From contig NZ_PIZV01000034.1 of NCBI RefSeq assembly GCF_002835665.1, positions 34,310-98,309 on the forward strand: 64,000 bases of DNA. Direction: 5' to 3'. Positions 35,480 through 44,539 of the stretch are shown here, piece by piece (positions within the stretch are counted from its first letter, which is position 1; each line of letters opens with the position of its first letter). The notes beneath the pieces are model-generated. The model was not told the origin of the DNA. It worked only from the letters and a program-made list of their open reading frames with translations, and searched no databases. Both the position numbers and the translations under genes were made by a program. The stretch comes from Chryseobacterium sp. PMSZPI (GTDB lineage: Bacteria; Bacteroidota; Bacteroidia; Flavobacteriales; Weeksellaceae).

Positions 35480-35945
35480 AAGAAATGTATCCCGAAGGAT
35501 TATTACAGATTAGGTTTATGTGTTTTTTTATTATTCACTTATACTTTGAATACCTATCCAAAATTTCAGAACAACTATAAGCCATACCCTCCTATAGAAA
35601 CCTGGATTGTCAAAAAGTGAATAAATAGGTCTTATTTATAAGAAGCTTTACATATGAAATGTTATATCGAATAAGTTTAAATTTCATCTAAATCATTATT
35701 GAAGCATAGCAGGCTATTTATAACTCTTTTAAATATAGGCTATAATAAGCTGCATAATCAATCCGACAGAATCTAAAACTCTTTTTAGAATGAGATAATT
35801 TTTATCTATCTATTTTGTGTTTTATTAAAAATAACATATTAATATGCAATTTTTCTTAAAATGCCTGATGCATTTTTTTCATTATTTAACAGCCACCAGC
35901 AAAACAATGCTGGCAGCTATTAAATATTATATTGTAAATGTTATA
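35480..35945. other. AT-rich leader between NRPS gene and exported FISUMP protein
   Basis: No coding frame is supported in these 466 bases. The region should hold the NRPS promoter and a long leader, but I found no exact TAnnTTTG element on the minus strand. The only clear structure is the hairpin at 35892-35917. Confidence 0.5.
35892..35917 (-). terminator. Hairpin downstream of the FISUMP gene, probable terminator
   Basis: A 10-bp stem (two G-U wobbles on the minus-strand RNA) with a 6-base loop lies about 30 bases after the stop of the 35946-37715 gene. The pairs fit minus-strand RNA better than plus-strand RNA. The following T-run is weak, so termination strength is uncertain. Confidence 0.45.
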
Positions 35946-37715
35946 CTATTCTTTTATACAACGGACTGATCTTCCTTCAGCTTTACTCGCACTAAAATCT
36001 GCAGAAGGGGAGCCAAATGTTGAAATTTGCATAGTTTGTGCTGCCGGATTTGCATCCATAGGCTCAGCACTTCCACTCCAATAATTTCCAAGAGTTCCTG
36101 TTGTGATAGTCGATATATCTCCGTTTGGCATAACTCGTGTACCTGCAGCCGGAAGTGCAAGCTTACTTGTAGCTGCTCCTGTAATTCCATTGGTTATATT
36201 GGCAGACGAAAGGTAATTTTTCAACTGAGTTTGAGATGGAACCTTAAATCCATTAGGACAAGGATTATTAGGAGAAATACTTGTTAACCATAGTGACTTG
36301 TTGGAAGTTAATCTCCAATCCCCTCCAAAAGGAATAAATCTTGCATCAGTAGGGTTATCAGCTCTTGGGCCATTTCCAGGGGTAACTGGCGCGCCACTAT
36401 TTGAGGATGTCCATACGATAAGATCATGCCCGTCTGGTTTTCTTCCCCATTGGAATAAAGAACCATAAGCACGATAATCTGTGGCAGAGTTTGCCTGTTT
36501 TCCAATATTAAAATTAGGACTATTAATATTAGTATAATCAGCACCCAGATTATTATTCAGCCATACATTTCCATCTTCAGCAGTTACTGGAAGATAAAGG
36601 AAATTGTGACTGTAGTTTTTATTAATATCCGGTTCATTAAACATTCTATCTGGAATAGCAGCTATTATACGAACTTCATATCCTTTCTGAGCTCCTGAAT
36701 TAGGTAACAAGAATTTTCCTAATAATACGCCAAGATAATCATTCCCTATTCCGGCATTTACATCCAACTTACGGGCATTTAATGGTCCAACTTCAGATTT
36801 CAGAGTTGCAGTAATTGATTTCGTCGAAGTATTATATGATTGAGAATCCCATGATAGAGTAATATTTCTGGAAATACCATCTTCCGTAAGATTTGCAGGT
36901 ATATTAATAGTCTGGCTCCAAGCCCCAACAGTTCCGCTTCCTGTAGCTGTTGCAGGGATATAAACAGTGAGACCAGAAGTAGGAATCACTCCTTGCAAAT
37001 CAACCAATGTTTCATTAATACCATCAGCAGCAACAGGTCTTGCTGTAGTAGCGGGTCCTGTAGGAATCGTAAATGGAGAATAATCCTGATCATAAATAGA
37101 AGCTATAAAATACCTTCCTTCTATTGTAATGTTTGTAGGGATAATCGGAGTTCCCGAATTTACAGGAAGAACAAGAGCCGGACATGTACTTCCATTCACC
37201 GTAATATTGAAGCTTGCACTTCCGGAGTTAATAGGAAAACCTGTCACAGATAATTGTAACGTTCCATTTCCAACAGCAAAAGTACCTGGTGCTAAAGTAG
37301 CTGTCAATCCATTAGACTGAAAGCTTTGCCCCTGATAACTGCTTCCGTCTCCTCCAGTATATGGAATAGTTAGTGTACCACTATAAGCTTGTCCCTGTGT
37401 TGCAACATTGGGAGTAAACACTGCAGAGCCACATGTTAAAGTAAAAGCAGGATTATCCTTCCAGAAACATTTTGACCATGCACCACCTTGAAATGCTTTC
37501 ACGCATTGCTCGGACACATCATAGATCAGCATTCCATTAACAGGATTTGCGATAACCCCTGTATTAGGAACTCTGTTTAATAATAGGCTCTTATTTTTGG
37601 ATCCTAATTCAAGGTCGGAACTTAGATGAGGATTGGGTTGATTAATCCCTATCTGAGCCATAACAAAAGAACCAATACCAAAAAACATTGGCAATAGAAA
37701 TAAGTTTTTTTTCAT
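35946..37715 (-). CDS. Exported FISUMP-domain protein (Fibrobacter succinogenes major paralogous domain)
   Basis: A 589-residue protein with an N-terminal signal peptide (MKKNLFLLPMFFGIGSF, cut near VMAQ). Residues about 20-90 form a Bacteroidota surface-protein head (DLELGSKNKSLLLNRVPNTG, then GMLIYDVSEQCVKAF). A stretch of Gly/Ser/Thr-rich beta repeats follows (about 95-330). The C-terminal third matches the FISUMP family: GSLFQWGRKPDG, a GGDWRL segment, NPCPNGFKVPSQTQL, YWSGS and a final RSVRCIKE. Such proteins are exported and of unknown function. It shares its head and first beta unit with the next gene at 37953-38510. No T9SS-type C-terminal signal is obvious. Base composition matches neighbours. 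Confidence 0.85.
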   Translation of the reverse strand: MKKNLFLLPMFFGIGSFVMAQIGINQPNPHLSSDLELGSKNKSLLLNRVPNTGVIANPVNGMLIYDVSEQCVKAFQGGAWSKCFWKDNPAFTLTCGSAVFTPNVATQGQAYSGTLTIPYTGGDGSSYQGQSFQSNGLTATLAPGTFAVGNGTLQLSVTGFPINSGSASFNITVNGSTCPALVLPVNSGTPIIPTNITIEGRYFIASIYDQDYSPFTIPTGPATTARPVAADGINETLVDLQGVIPTSGLTVYIPATATGSGTVGAWSQTINIPANLTEDGISRNITLSWDSQSYNTSTKSITATLKSEVGPLNARKLDVNAGIGNDYLGVLLGKFLLPNSGAQKGYEVRIIAAIPDRMFNEPDINKNYSHNFLYLPVTAEDGNVWLNNNLGADYTNINSPNFNIGKQANSATDYRAYGSLFQWGRKPDGHDLIVWTSSNSGAPVTPGNGPRADNPTDARFIPFGGDWRLTSNKSLWLTSISPNNPCPNGFKVPSQTQLKNYLSSANITNGITGAATSKLALPAAGTRVMPNGDISTITTGTLGNYWSGSAEPMDANPAAQTMQISTFGSPSADFSASKAEGRSVRCIKE

Positions 37716-37952
37716 GTCGATTTGTTGTTAATAAAAATTATTTATTGATTTTTTCTCATTGATTTATTATAAAAAAGTAATAGATAGAAAATTTGACGAG
37801 TAGATAAAATAAACTTATAATATTAAGTCAACATCAATACTTAATATCTTATACTATAATACTTTATCTCTATAAGAACAACTACTTTATAAAAATAAAA
37901 TAGTATATCAAATAGACTTCAATTAAACCATTCACTGAAAGTATAAATTATA

Positions 37953-38510
37953 TTATTTTACAGTTACTGAGCAAGTGTTTCCGGCAATATTTATATCAAA
38001 TATCACATTCTTGGTTGTAGGATTACCGGTAACTGAATATTCCAAATTCCCATTTCCTGAAACAAATTTTCCTGAAGATAGAATAGCATTCAATCCATTA
38101 CTTACAATAGATTGAGATTCATAAGTACTACCATCTCCTCCTGTATAAGGAATTGTCAGGATACCTTTATAGGCTTTCCCAGAAATTAAAGCAGGAGAAA
38201 AATTTGCTGAGCTACATAACAAAGATATAGGGTTGGTTGAACTTCGGCTATTTAAACCTTTTCCAAGGCATTTTGACCATTTATTGGCTTGATACGCTTT
38301 TACACATTCTTCCGATATGTCATAGATCATCATCCCGTCGGTAGGGTTTGCAATAGCTCCGGTATTGGGAACTCTATTTAAAATTAGGGTTTTATTGCTG
38401 GACCCTAATTCCAGATCAGTACTTAAATGAGGATTTTTTGTACCAATCCCCACCTGGGAAAAGCAAAAGAAACTAAAAAATGAACTAATTAGTAATACGT
38501 TTTTTTTCAT
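37953..38510 (-). CDS. Short exported paralogue of the FISUMP-protein head
   Basis: A 185-residue protein with a signal peptide (MKKNVLLISSFFSFFCFS, cut before QVGIG). It aligns along its whole length with the first 200 or so residues of the 35946-37715 product: the same DLELGS, LNRVPNTGAIANP, MMIYDISEECVKAY and WSKC segments, then the same TIPYTGGDGSTYESQS beta unit. It ends there in TVK, with no beta repeats or FISUMP domain. It is either a head-only paralogue or the remnant of a longer copy. The frame is clean and the stop is natural. Function unknown. Confidence 0.75.
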   Translation of the reverse strand: MKKNVLLISSFFSFFCFSQVGIGTKNPHLSTDLELGSSNKTLILNRVPNTGAIANPTDGMMIYDISEECVKAYQANKWSKCLGKGLNSRSSTNPISLLCSSANFSPALISGKAYKGILTIPYTGGDGSTYESQSIVSNGLNAILSSGKFVSGNGNLEYSVTGNPTTKNVIFDINIAGNTCSVTVK

Positions 38511-38949
38511 TGTAAAATCATTTGTTGTTTTGTTGATAGGATAATCATTACAACTACCCTCTATATTAAATTATTATAAATATTATTTAGTATTTTTTAC
38601 GAAATTATTTATTTAAAAATTCATCCTACTTTTATTCAAAATAAAACCTTTAAAAAACAGACAGATAAGTAAATCATATTTTTATAATTTTACATATCCA
38701 AGTTAAATTCAGCAACCAATAAGTCACTTTAAAGAGATTATTTTAATAAATCCGACAAATAATAAGTGTTTTTTTTCATAAAAAAAATCCATTTATTTTA
38801 ATTATAATTAATATTCGTGAGCTAAAATACGAAATAATTATCAATAAAAATAATAAATTATAATAAAATCATTAATTAAGAAAAACCTAATCAAACACTA
38901 TTATTGCTTCCGGATATCTTTTAAATTTCAATTATAAAAATATGTTCTA
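38511..38949. other. AT-rich intergenic stretch without recognisable gene
   Basis: These 439 bases are very AT-rich with many A and T runs, and no coding frame or RNA gene is supported. They separate the exported paralogue pair from the cytochrome c peroxidase gene and probably contain a promoter for 37953-38510. No exact TAnnTTTG element was seen. Confidence 0.5.
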
Positions 38950-40170
38950 TTAATTAATAAATGGATTCGACCATTTTTTATCTTTATAAATATTTTTTCC
39001 GGTGAGTGTTTTCATAAAGGCAATAATTGCTTTTTTTTCTTCCGGTGTAGCATTTAAACTTCTTAAACGAAGATTTATGTCTAATTTGTCTGTTCTGGAT
39101 TCTTTGGGAATATTATTATAATGATCTATTACCTGTTCTAATGTAGAAAATACACCAGAATGCATCATTGGAGCATGTGGTTTACCATTAGAATTCACAA
39201 GATCACGCATAGAAGGAGAATTGGTTACAGTAAGATCTTTTTCAGTACTGCCTATTTTATCAATAACTCCATTATTACCGCTCAGGGCAGTCATTCCAAA
39301 TTCAGGAGCCTGGTGACAAATTGCACAGCCTAATCCACCTCCCGTACGAGTTCCTCCTACCGCAACAGGGAATTCCATATAAAGTTTTTTACCAAAATTC
39401 TCTTCGGCAGTGAAGTTAGGAAAATCAAGAAACTCTGAAGCGATCTGCGCTCTTCCTTCATCATATTTTGAATCAAAAGATATAATACTACTTATAAACT
39501 GAGCTAATGCTTTTTGTATTTTTTCTTCGGTGATTTCAGGACTTCCATAAGCTTTCATAAAAAGTTCTTTATAGTAATCCAACTCCTGCAATTTGGTAAT
39601 AAGATTATCAAATGTAGGATCTCCATTTTTGCCACTATATCCCATCTCAACATGGTCTTTGATTGGAATTGTAGTTTGGACATCCAAAGAAGGAGCTCTT
39701 TTATCCCAGAACACTTTAAACTCTTGATTATACCTTATATTGATTAATCTCATAGAATGTCTTCCGGTTTTTCCATTTACCCCCTGGCTGGCTATATTAT
39801 CATCACCAAAAGCTAGTTCCTGTTTATGGCAACTGGAACAGGATACAGTATTATTGCTGGAAAGATTCTTATCATAAAATAAAACCCTTCCTAATGTTGC
39901 TCCCTCATTTGTAATACGGTTAACGAATGGAGTATTATCTCTGAAGACATACATAGGAATATTTTGGTTGGCATAATCGGGTAGATTAGTAAAGTCTATA
40001 TTATTACCAAAATAAGCAGCTAATGATGACGATCTTCCGGACATTGATAATGCAGATACTTTTGCATTAGGTTCAGTAACAGGCTCTAATATTAAATTAT
40101 CATTATAACATGAATAAGTAATGCTTAGCATTGAAATTGCTAATAAAAAAATTAATTTCTTTGATTTCAT
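38950..40170 (-). CDS. Di-haem cytochrome c peroxidase / MauG family lipoprotein
   Basis: 406 residues with a lipoprotein signal (MKSKKLIFLLAISMLSITYS, lipid-carrying Cys21). Two c-type haem sites are visible: CSSCH at residues 111-115 and CAICH at 282-286, the layout of bacterial di-haem peroxidases. Family members reduce hydrogen peroxide with electrons from cytochrome or, in the MauG branch, oxidise protein or other substrates. A lipid anchor places it in the periplasm or on a membrane face. It starts 40 bases after the stop of the type II thioesterase and could be co-transcribed with the acyl operon. A tailoring role is inference; an ordinary stress peroxidase is equally possible. Confidence 0.9.
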   Translation of the reverse strand: MKSKKLIFLLAISMLSITYSCYNDNLILEPVTEPNAKVSALSMSGRSSSLAAYFGNNIDFTNLPDYANQNIPMYVFRDNTPFVNRITNEGATLGRVLFYDKNLSSNNTVSCSSCHKQELAFGDDNIASQGVNGKTGRHSMRLINIRYNQEFKVFWDKRAPSLDVQTTIPIKDHVEMGYSGKNGDPTFDNLITKLQELDYYKELFMKAYGSPEITEEKIQKALAQFISSIISFDSKYDEGRAQIASEFLDFPNFTAEENFGKKLYMEFPVAVGGTRTGGGLGCAICHQAPEFGMTALSGNNGVIDKIGSTEKDLTVTNSPSMRDLVNSNGKPHAPMMHSGVFSTLEQVIDHYNNIPKESRTDKLDINLRLRSLNATPEEKKAIIAFMKTLTGKNIYKDKKWSNPFIN

Positions 40171-40210
40171 TTTTTGTTGTTTTTATCTTATATGATTTAT
40201 TAAATTATGT

Positions 40211-40948
40211 CTATTGTTTTTTATTTAACATTTGAGTTAATATACTGGTGAGCAGTATAGCAGTTTCTCCAGGGTGTTGCATTGGAAAAAAATGTCCCCC
40301 TTTAATAGAAAATATTTCAAAGGTTTCAGAAGTGTGAAGTTTCCAATTTTCATAATAAGATTGATCAGGATATAAATCATCATCTTCCCCCATTATAGCT
40401 ATGATAGTAGTAGCTACATAGATGTCCTTCCAATTTTCCATTTGATATTTTTCTAAAATTTCCACATCCTTTTCCATAATTTCGATCCGTTTTTTATAAA
40501 TTTTTTGGAAAAGAGGAGCTTCTTTATTTTGTTCCTTCTTTACAGGCAGAAAGTTTGATAATAATTTATTTTTGGCCTTTTCAGATAGTATTTTATCGGA
40601 TAATTGACAGGTAGGAGCTTTCATCCCCGAAACCAATAAACCTGGTACTTTAAATTGATGCTTATATAGTTTGAAAGAAAGCAGTAAAGCCAAAATTGCT
40701 CCCATGCTGTGACCCCATAAAAAAACAGGTCTTTGTAAGGAGTCAATATTTTCCTTTACTTGCAAATAAAGATCATCCACCGCCTCCTCCAAAGAAGACA
40801 AGAGCGGTTCTTTATGTCGTAAACCTCTTCCGGGAAGTTCAAGATTCTTGATTTCGATAGCATCAATATGAATACGATTTGTTATATTTAGAAATGACAT
40901 TGATGATCCGCCTGCATAGGGAATACAAAATAGAATAGGACTATTCAT
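40211..40948 (-). CDS. Type II thioesterase (GrsT/SrfAD-like) of the acyl/NRPS cluster
   Basis: 245 residues from the chosen ATG (MNSPILFCIPYAGG). An ATG 30 bases further upstream would overlap the FabZ gene, whereas this start lies 4 bases after its stop. Alpha/beta-hydrolase features: the ILFCIPYAGGSS oxyanion segment, nucleophile Ser81 in GHSMG, and a C-terminal GGHFFP His. Such enzymes free blocked carrier proteins by hydrolysing wrong acyl or aminoacyl thioesters. Their presence next to an NRPS is typical and supports a joint role with the giant synthetase. It is the last gene of the tight operon that starts with the ACP. Confidence 0.9.
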   Translation of the reverse strand: MNSPILFCIPYAGGSSMSFLNITNRIHIDAIEIKNLELPGRGLRHKEPLLSSLEEAVDDLYLQVKENIDSLQRPVFLWGHSMGAILALLLSFKLYKHQFKVPGLLVSGMKAPTCQLSDKILSEKAKNKLLSNFLPVKKEQNKEAPLFQKIYKKRIEIMEKDVEILEKYQMENWKDIYVATTIIAIMGEDDDLYPDQSYYENWKLHTSETFEIFSIKGGHFFPMQHPGETAILLTSILTQMLNKKQ

Positions 40949-40952
40949 TATC

Positions 40953-41435
40953 TTAAGGAAAAATTTTATTTTGATCAATCAGCATTACCGTTATTTTACC
41001 TTTTGCACAGACAGATTCTCCCACAGAAGCTTTCACATTTAGAGAAGTGGCCACACCTTTCTTCCAATCTATTTCAACATCAAGTTCCAATAAGCTTCCG
41101 GGCAATACTGATTTTAAGAAGTTGATCTGAACACTCCCCAATACCCCCATTGAAGTTTGTTCTTTTACAGAAACTTCATGATCTGGTTCCCAATTGGCTC
41201 CATCTAAAACAGTCATTAATGAAGACGCCTGAGCCAATCCCTCTGTAACGAGAACACCTGGCATGATCGGATAATCCGGAAAGTGTCCGGAAAAATAGGG
41301 CTCACCTATAGACACTGCTTTCAGTGCTTTCAATTTATGTCCTTTTTCATATTCTATTACCTTATCTATTAATAAAAAAGGATATCGATATTTCAATATT
41401 TGTAAAATTTGATAGGACTCTAAAATAGTCTTCAT
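40953..41435 (-). CDS. FabZ-like 3-hydroxyacyl-ACP dehydratase
   Basis: 160 residues in a single hot-dog fold. RYPFLLIDKV opens the fold. The catalytic His51 is in SGHFPDYPIMPG and the Glu65 in VTEGLAQAS, as in FabZ. It removes water from 3-hydroxyacyl-ACP to give the trans-2-enoyl chain. The start lies one base after the stop of the degenerate ketosynthase gene, so translation is probably coupled. With no enoyl reductase in the operon, the double bonds it makes would be kept in the growing chain. Confidence 0.93.
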   Translation of the reverse strand: MKTILESYQILQILKYRYPFLLIDKVIEYEKGHKLKALKAVSIGEPYFSGHFPDYPIMPGVLVTEGLAQASSLMTVLDGANWEPDHEVSVKEQTSMGVLGSVQINFLKSVLPGSLLELDVEIDWKKGVATSLNVKASVGESVCAKGKITVMLIDQNKIFP

Positions 41436-41436
41436 A

Positions 41437-42483
41437 TTAAGATGTTATTTTTTCGACGATAGTATAGATAATTGTTCCTGAAGGGTCTAATGATAAAATC
41501 AATATATTCTTTCTGCTTATCCTGCAATGAGTATTTCCGTTGAATATTGAAATTGCATAGGCGATACCAAACATTCCTCCTGCATTATCAAAATTTCCGT
41601 ATTGATTTTCAGGATATAATACAGATACTAATGGATAGCTTTCCTTTACCATAATTTCAAAAGCATCGCAATCTATCGCTGATAATCCTCCTGAAACAAT
41701 GAGAATATCAACATCATACTGAGTGATTGCAGGTCTTATAACACTGTACAAATATGTTTCAAAAGAAACTTCATGATCTATAAATATTTCCGAATGCATC
41801 ATAACAATTCCAGCCAAAGGACTTTTATTCTCCATATCCATAGACTCCCGGCGTTCCAGAATCATAGAAATTCCCAATTCAGGAGACATATTTCTGTCTC
41901 CAAAACTTTTCTGAATTGATTTTTGATAGTTATTCCGTACCTCTGTTGATGCAACTATTCCATAATCAGTAATACCCTGTTTTAAATGCAGGCAGGCGAT
42001 ATCCAAAGCTTGAATACTTCCTGCCATTCCGGCGCACACACTGAAATTAGGACCTTTTATCCCTGCTTGTATGGCCATTTGGCTCGCTGCAGCATTGGCT
42101 ATTGTATTAGGAACCTTCATAGGACTTACTCTATCAGGTCCTTCATTTTTAGCTGTCAGGTCAAATGCAAAGCAATCTTCAAGATTTGAAAGTTCCGTTC
42201 CATTGTAAAGCCCAACCCTTTCAGGAGTATTTTGAATAAATCTCACTAATCCCCTGCTATGAATAGCCTGAAACGCTGTGCTGCAATAAAGTATTGTGGA
42301 TTTGCTCAGAAATCGCTGACCTTTTGGTTTTAAAAACTTTTGAGGATCATAATCTTCAATAATAAAGGAAGATTCTTTAGGTTTTTCTGAAGAAGAGAAG
42401 TATTCATATATTTCCGTTCCATATGAACTATTAAAGCCAATAGCAGAAATTACAATTCTGTTTTTTGAATTAGTTGATATCAT
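41437..42483 (-). CDS. Degenerate ketosynthase / chain-length-factor-like protein
   Basis: 348 residues with a thiolase fold, shorter than the usual 400-420 of ketosynthases. A Cys is present at the nucleophile position (Cys150 in FSVCAGMAGS). Both catalytic His regions are lost: the HGTGT region reads SGGLSAIDCD, and the GH region reads YGNFDNAGG. It should therefore not condense chains alone. It overlaps the 3' end of the intact ketosynthase gene by 14 bases, which points to a heterodimer like the KS-CLF pairs of type II PKS and aryl-polyene systems. Classical CLFs carry Gln instead of the Cys, so retention of the Cys is unusual. Confidence 0.8.
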   Translation of the reverse strand: MISTNSKNRIVISAIGFNSSYGTEIYEYFSSSEKPKESSFIIEDYDPQKFLKPKGQRFLSKSTILYCSTAFQAIHSRGLVRFIQNTPERVGLYNGTELSNLEDCFAFDLTAKNEGPDRVSPMKVPNTIANAAASQMAIQAGIKGPNFSVCAGMAGSIQALDIACLHLKQGITDYGIVASTEVRNNYQKSIQKSFGDRNMSPELGISMILERRESMDMENKSPLAGIVMMHSEIFIDHEVSFETYLYSVIRPAITQYDVDILIVSGGLSAIDCDAFEIMVKESYPLVSVLYPENQYGNFDNAGGMFGIAYAISIFNGNTHCRISRKNILILSLDPSGTIIYTIVEKITS

Positions 42484-43714
42484 ACTTACTAAATATTACG
42501 CTACAAATATTACCACCAAAGGCAAACGAATTACTTAAGACATGTTTCACGTTATGCTGAATATCCTGAGACGGCTGCAACTGGAAATTAAGATTAAAAG
42601 ATTCATCAATTTTTTCTGTATTTCTATTTTGCGGAACTTGTTGATTATATAAAGATAATACTGCAGTGACAGCTTCAAACATACTGGCAGCACCCATACA
42701 ATGTCCAAGCATAGATTTTATTCCATTTACATACAGAGTATCTATTTGTTTTCCAAAAACATTACTCATTGCTTTCACTTCATGAGCATCATTTGCTTTT
42801 GTTCCGGTACCATGAGCACTTACATAGGTTATATTCCGGATATCAATATTACTCGAACGTAAAGCATTTGCCATAGACAATGTCGCTCCAGAACCCTCAG
42901 GGTCCGGAGCTGTAGGATCATACGCATCACAGGCAAGCCCATATCCTTTAATTTCTCCATAAATTTTTGCACCTCTGGCTAGAGCGTGTTCAAGCTCTTC
43001 AAGAACCAAAACAGCTGCTCCCTCTCCTACAATCATCCCTGTTCTGTCTTGATCAAAAGGCTTACAACTATCTTTAGACATTGCACCCAATCTGTAAAAA
43101 ACAGTATAACAAGATCTTGTAAATGGGTCTGCACCACCAGCGATAATAAGAGGAGTACGTTCATCCTGAATCATAGAAAAAGCTGTTCCTATGGCATAAT
43201 TTCCGGCTGCGCAAGCCGTGGGAATTACCATATTGGGACCACCCAGATTAAAAAATTTTGCAATACTCGCACTCAACTCTACAGGTCTGAACATTCTTAA
43301 AGTTTCTGCTGCTGTTTGGTCTAGATCTTCGTGCTCCATCCCGAGGTTCCATTCATCTATAATACGTTCTATAATATCCTGGTTACCATTGGTGGTTCCT
43401 ATAATGACTCCATAGTTATTTTTATTGGGTTGCCGGGTTTCCAGCCCTGCATCTCTTAATCCCATATCTACGGCGGCAGCGGTATAAGTAACAGCCATTC
43501 CATAGGAACGAAAATGATCTGTAATATTCTTATTCTTATAACCTTTTTCCAGTTCTACTTCTGCAGCTTTTGTTATCCCTTTATACTGTACGGGATCTAA
43601 TTTGCTAAGATCTCCGACACCGGAATCTCCGTTCAGAATTTTTTTCCAGAAAGTCTCTGTCTCACAAGCCAAAGGGCTTACGACTCCCATTCCTGTAACA
43701 ACAACTCTTTTCAT
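42470..43714 (-). CDS. Beta-ketoacyl-ACP synthase (FabF/KAS II type)
   Basis: 414 residues from MKRVVVTGMGVVSPLA. The full Cys-His-His triad is present: Cys168 in PTACAAGN, His301 in SAHGTGTKAND and His338 in KSMLGHCMGAAS. It catalyses decarboxylative Claisen condensation of an acyl thioester with malonyl-ACP. It overlaps the following degenerate partner. Because it sits in an operon with its own ACP, KR and DH, it is a specialised secondary-metabolism copy, not the housekeeping FabF. Confidence 0.93.
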   Translation of the reverse strand: MKRVVVTGMGVVSPLACETETFWKKILNGDSGVGDLSKLDPVQYKGITKAAEVELEKGYKNKNITDHFRSYGMAVTYTAAAVDMGLRDAGLETRQPNKNNYGVIIGTTNGNQDIIERIIDEWNLGMEHEDLDQTAAETLRMFRPVELSASIAKFFNLGGPNMVIPTACAAGNYAIGTAFSMIQDERTPLIIAGGADPFTRSCYTVFYRLGAMSKDSCKPFDQDRTGMIVGEGAAVLVLEELEHALARGAKIYGEIKGYGLACDAYDPTAPDPEGSGATLSMANALRSSNIDIRNITYVSAHGTGTKANDAHEVKAMSNVFGKQIDTLYVNGIKSMLGHCMGAASMFEAVTAVLSLYNQQVPQNRNTEKIDESFNLNFQLQPSQDIQHNVKHVLSNSFAFGGNICSVIFSKYDIN

Positions 43715-43740
43715 CTTTATTTTTGTGTCTGTATTTATTT

Positions 43741-44496
43741 TTATAAAGTCAATCCGCCGTCAATAATGAAAGTCTGGCCGGTAATATAATTGCTATTTTC
43801 TGAACAGAGAAAAGTAACTAAATCTGCTACTTCATTAGGTGTTCCCATTCTTTTCATAGGAATCATCTGATCTATTTTTTTTTTATCCTGTTCATTCATT
43901 TTAGCAACCATTTCAGTATCTACAAATCCGGGAGCTATGGCATTTACCTGCATATTGAATTTTGCGAATTCTAAGGCCAGCGTTTTGGTAAGAGAATTGA
44001 TGGCTGCCTTTGACGCTCCGTAATTAGCTTGTCCCATAGCTCCCCGTACACCTGAAACAGATGAAATATTAATTATTTTTGAATTCTTTTTCCGAATAAA
44101 AGACGTTACAACTGCTTTGGAAAGGAAATAAGTTCCATTTAAATTAGTATTGATAACATCTTTCCACATCTCATGGGTCATGCTAAAAAATGGGGCATCA
44201 GCAGTAATTCCGGCATTATTGATGAGCCCAAACAATGGACCTAATGACGATTCCTCAATGGTCTTAATCAAAGATTTTGACTGCTCTTCATTTTGAATAT
44301 CTGCGTGATATAAAGCCACTTTATCAGGAAACTCTTCAATAAGCTCATTCAGATACTTTATTGCAGTTTCTTTATGATGATTGTAGGTAAATGATACAGA
44401 AGCTTTTGAGGTCAAAAGTTGCCTGACAATTGCTCTTCCAATTCCCCGGCCACCACCTGTTACCAAGAAATGTTTGTCTGCTAAATTAATATGCAT
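43741..44496 (-). CDS. 3-oxoacyl-ACP reductase (FabG-like SDR)
   Basis: 251 residues in the short-chain dehydrogenase fold. The nucleotide site is TGGGRGIG, followed by NNAG. The catalytic set is Ser146, Tyr159 and Lys163 in ISSVSGV...NYGASKAA. The C-terminus ends [12 protein letters not shown] as in FabG. It reduces 3-oxoacyl-ACP to 3-hydroxyacyl-ACP with NADPH. It lies 26 bases before the ketosynthase gene and 43 bases after the diiron gene, in the same operon. Confidence 0.92.
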   Translation of the reverse strand: MHINLADKHFLVTGGGRGIGRAIVRQLLTSKASVSFTYNHHKETAIKYLNELIEEFPDKVALYHADIQNEEQSKSLIKTIEESSLGPLFGLINNAGITADAPFFSMTHEMWKDVINTNLNGTYFLSKAVVTSFIRKKNSKIINISSVSGVRGAMGQANYGASKAAINSLTKTLALEFAKFNMQVNAIAPGFVDTEMVAKMNEQDKKKIDQMIPMKRMGTPNEVADLVTFLCSENSNYITGQTFIIDGGLTL

Positions 44497-44539
44497 ATTT
44501 AAATTTTGATATGTGGGTAAAATTTAGATTATGATGAAT

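Noticed and set aside
1..35479. Regular recurrence of similar sequence about every 3.2 kb, which could suggest satellite repeats or CRISPR
   Set aside because: The period equals one NRPS module (about 1,060 codons) and the similarity follows A, T and C domains. There are no short spaced repeats.
42543..42552. TGTTTCACGT resembling half of a ParB parS site
   Set aside because: It lies within the ketosynthase coding sequence, the palindrome's other half is absent, and it is 18 kb from parAB.
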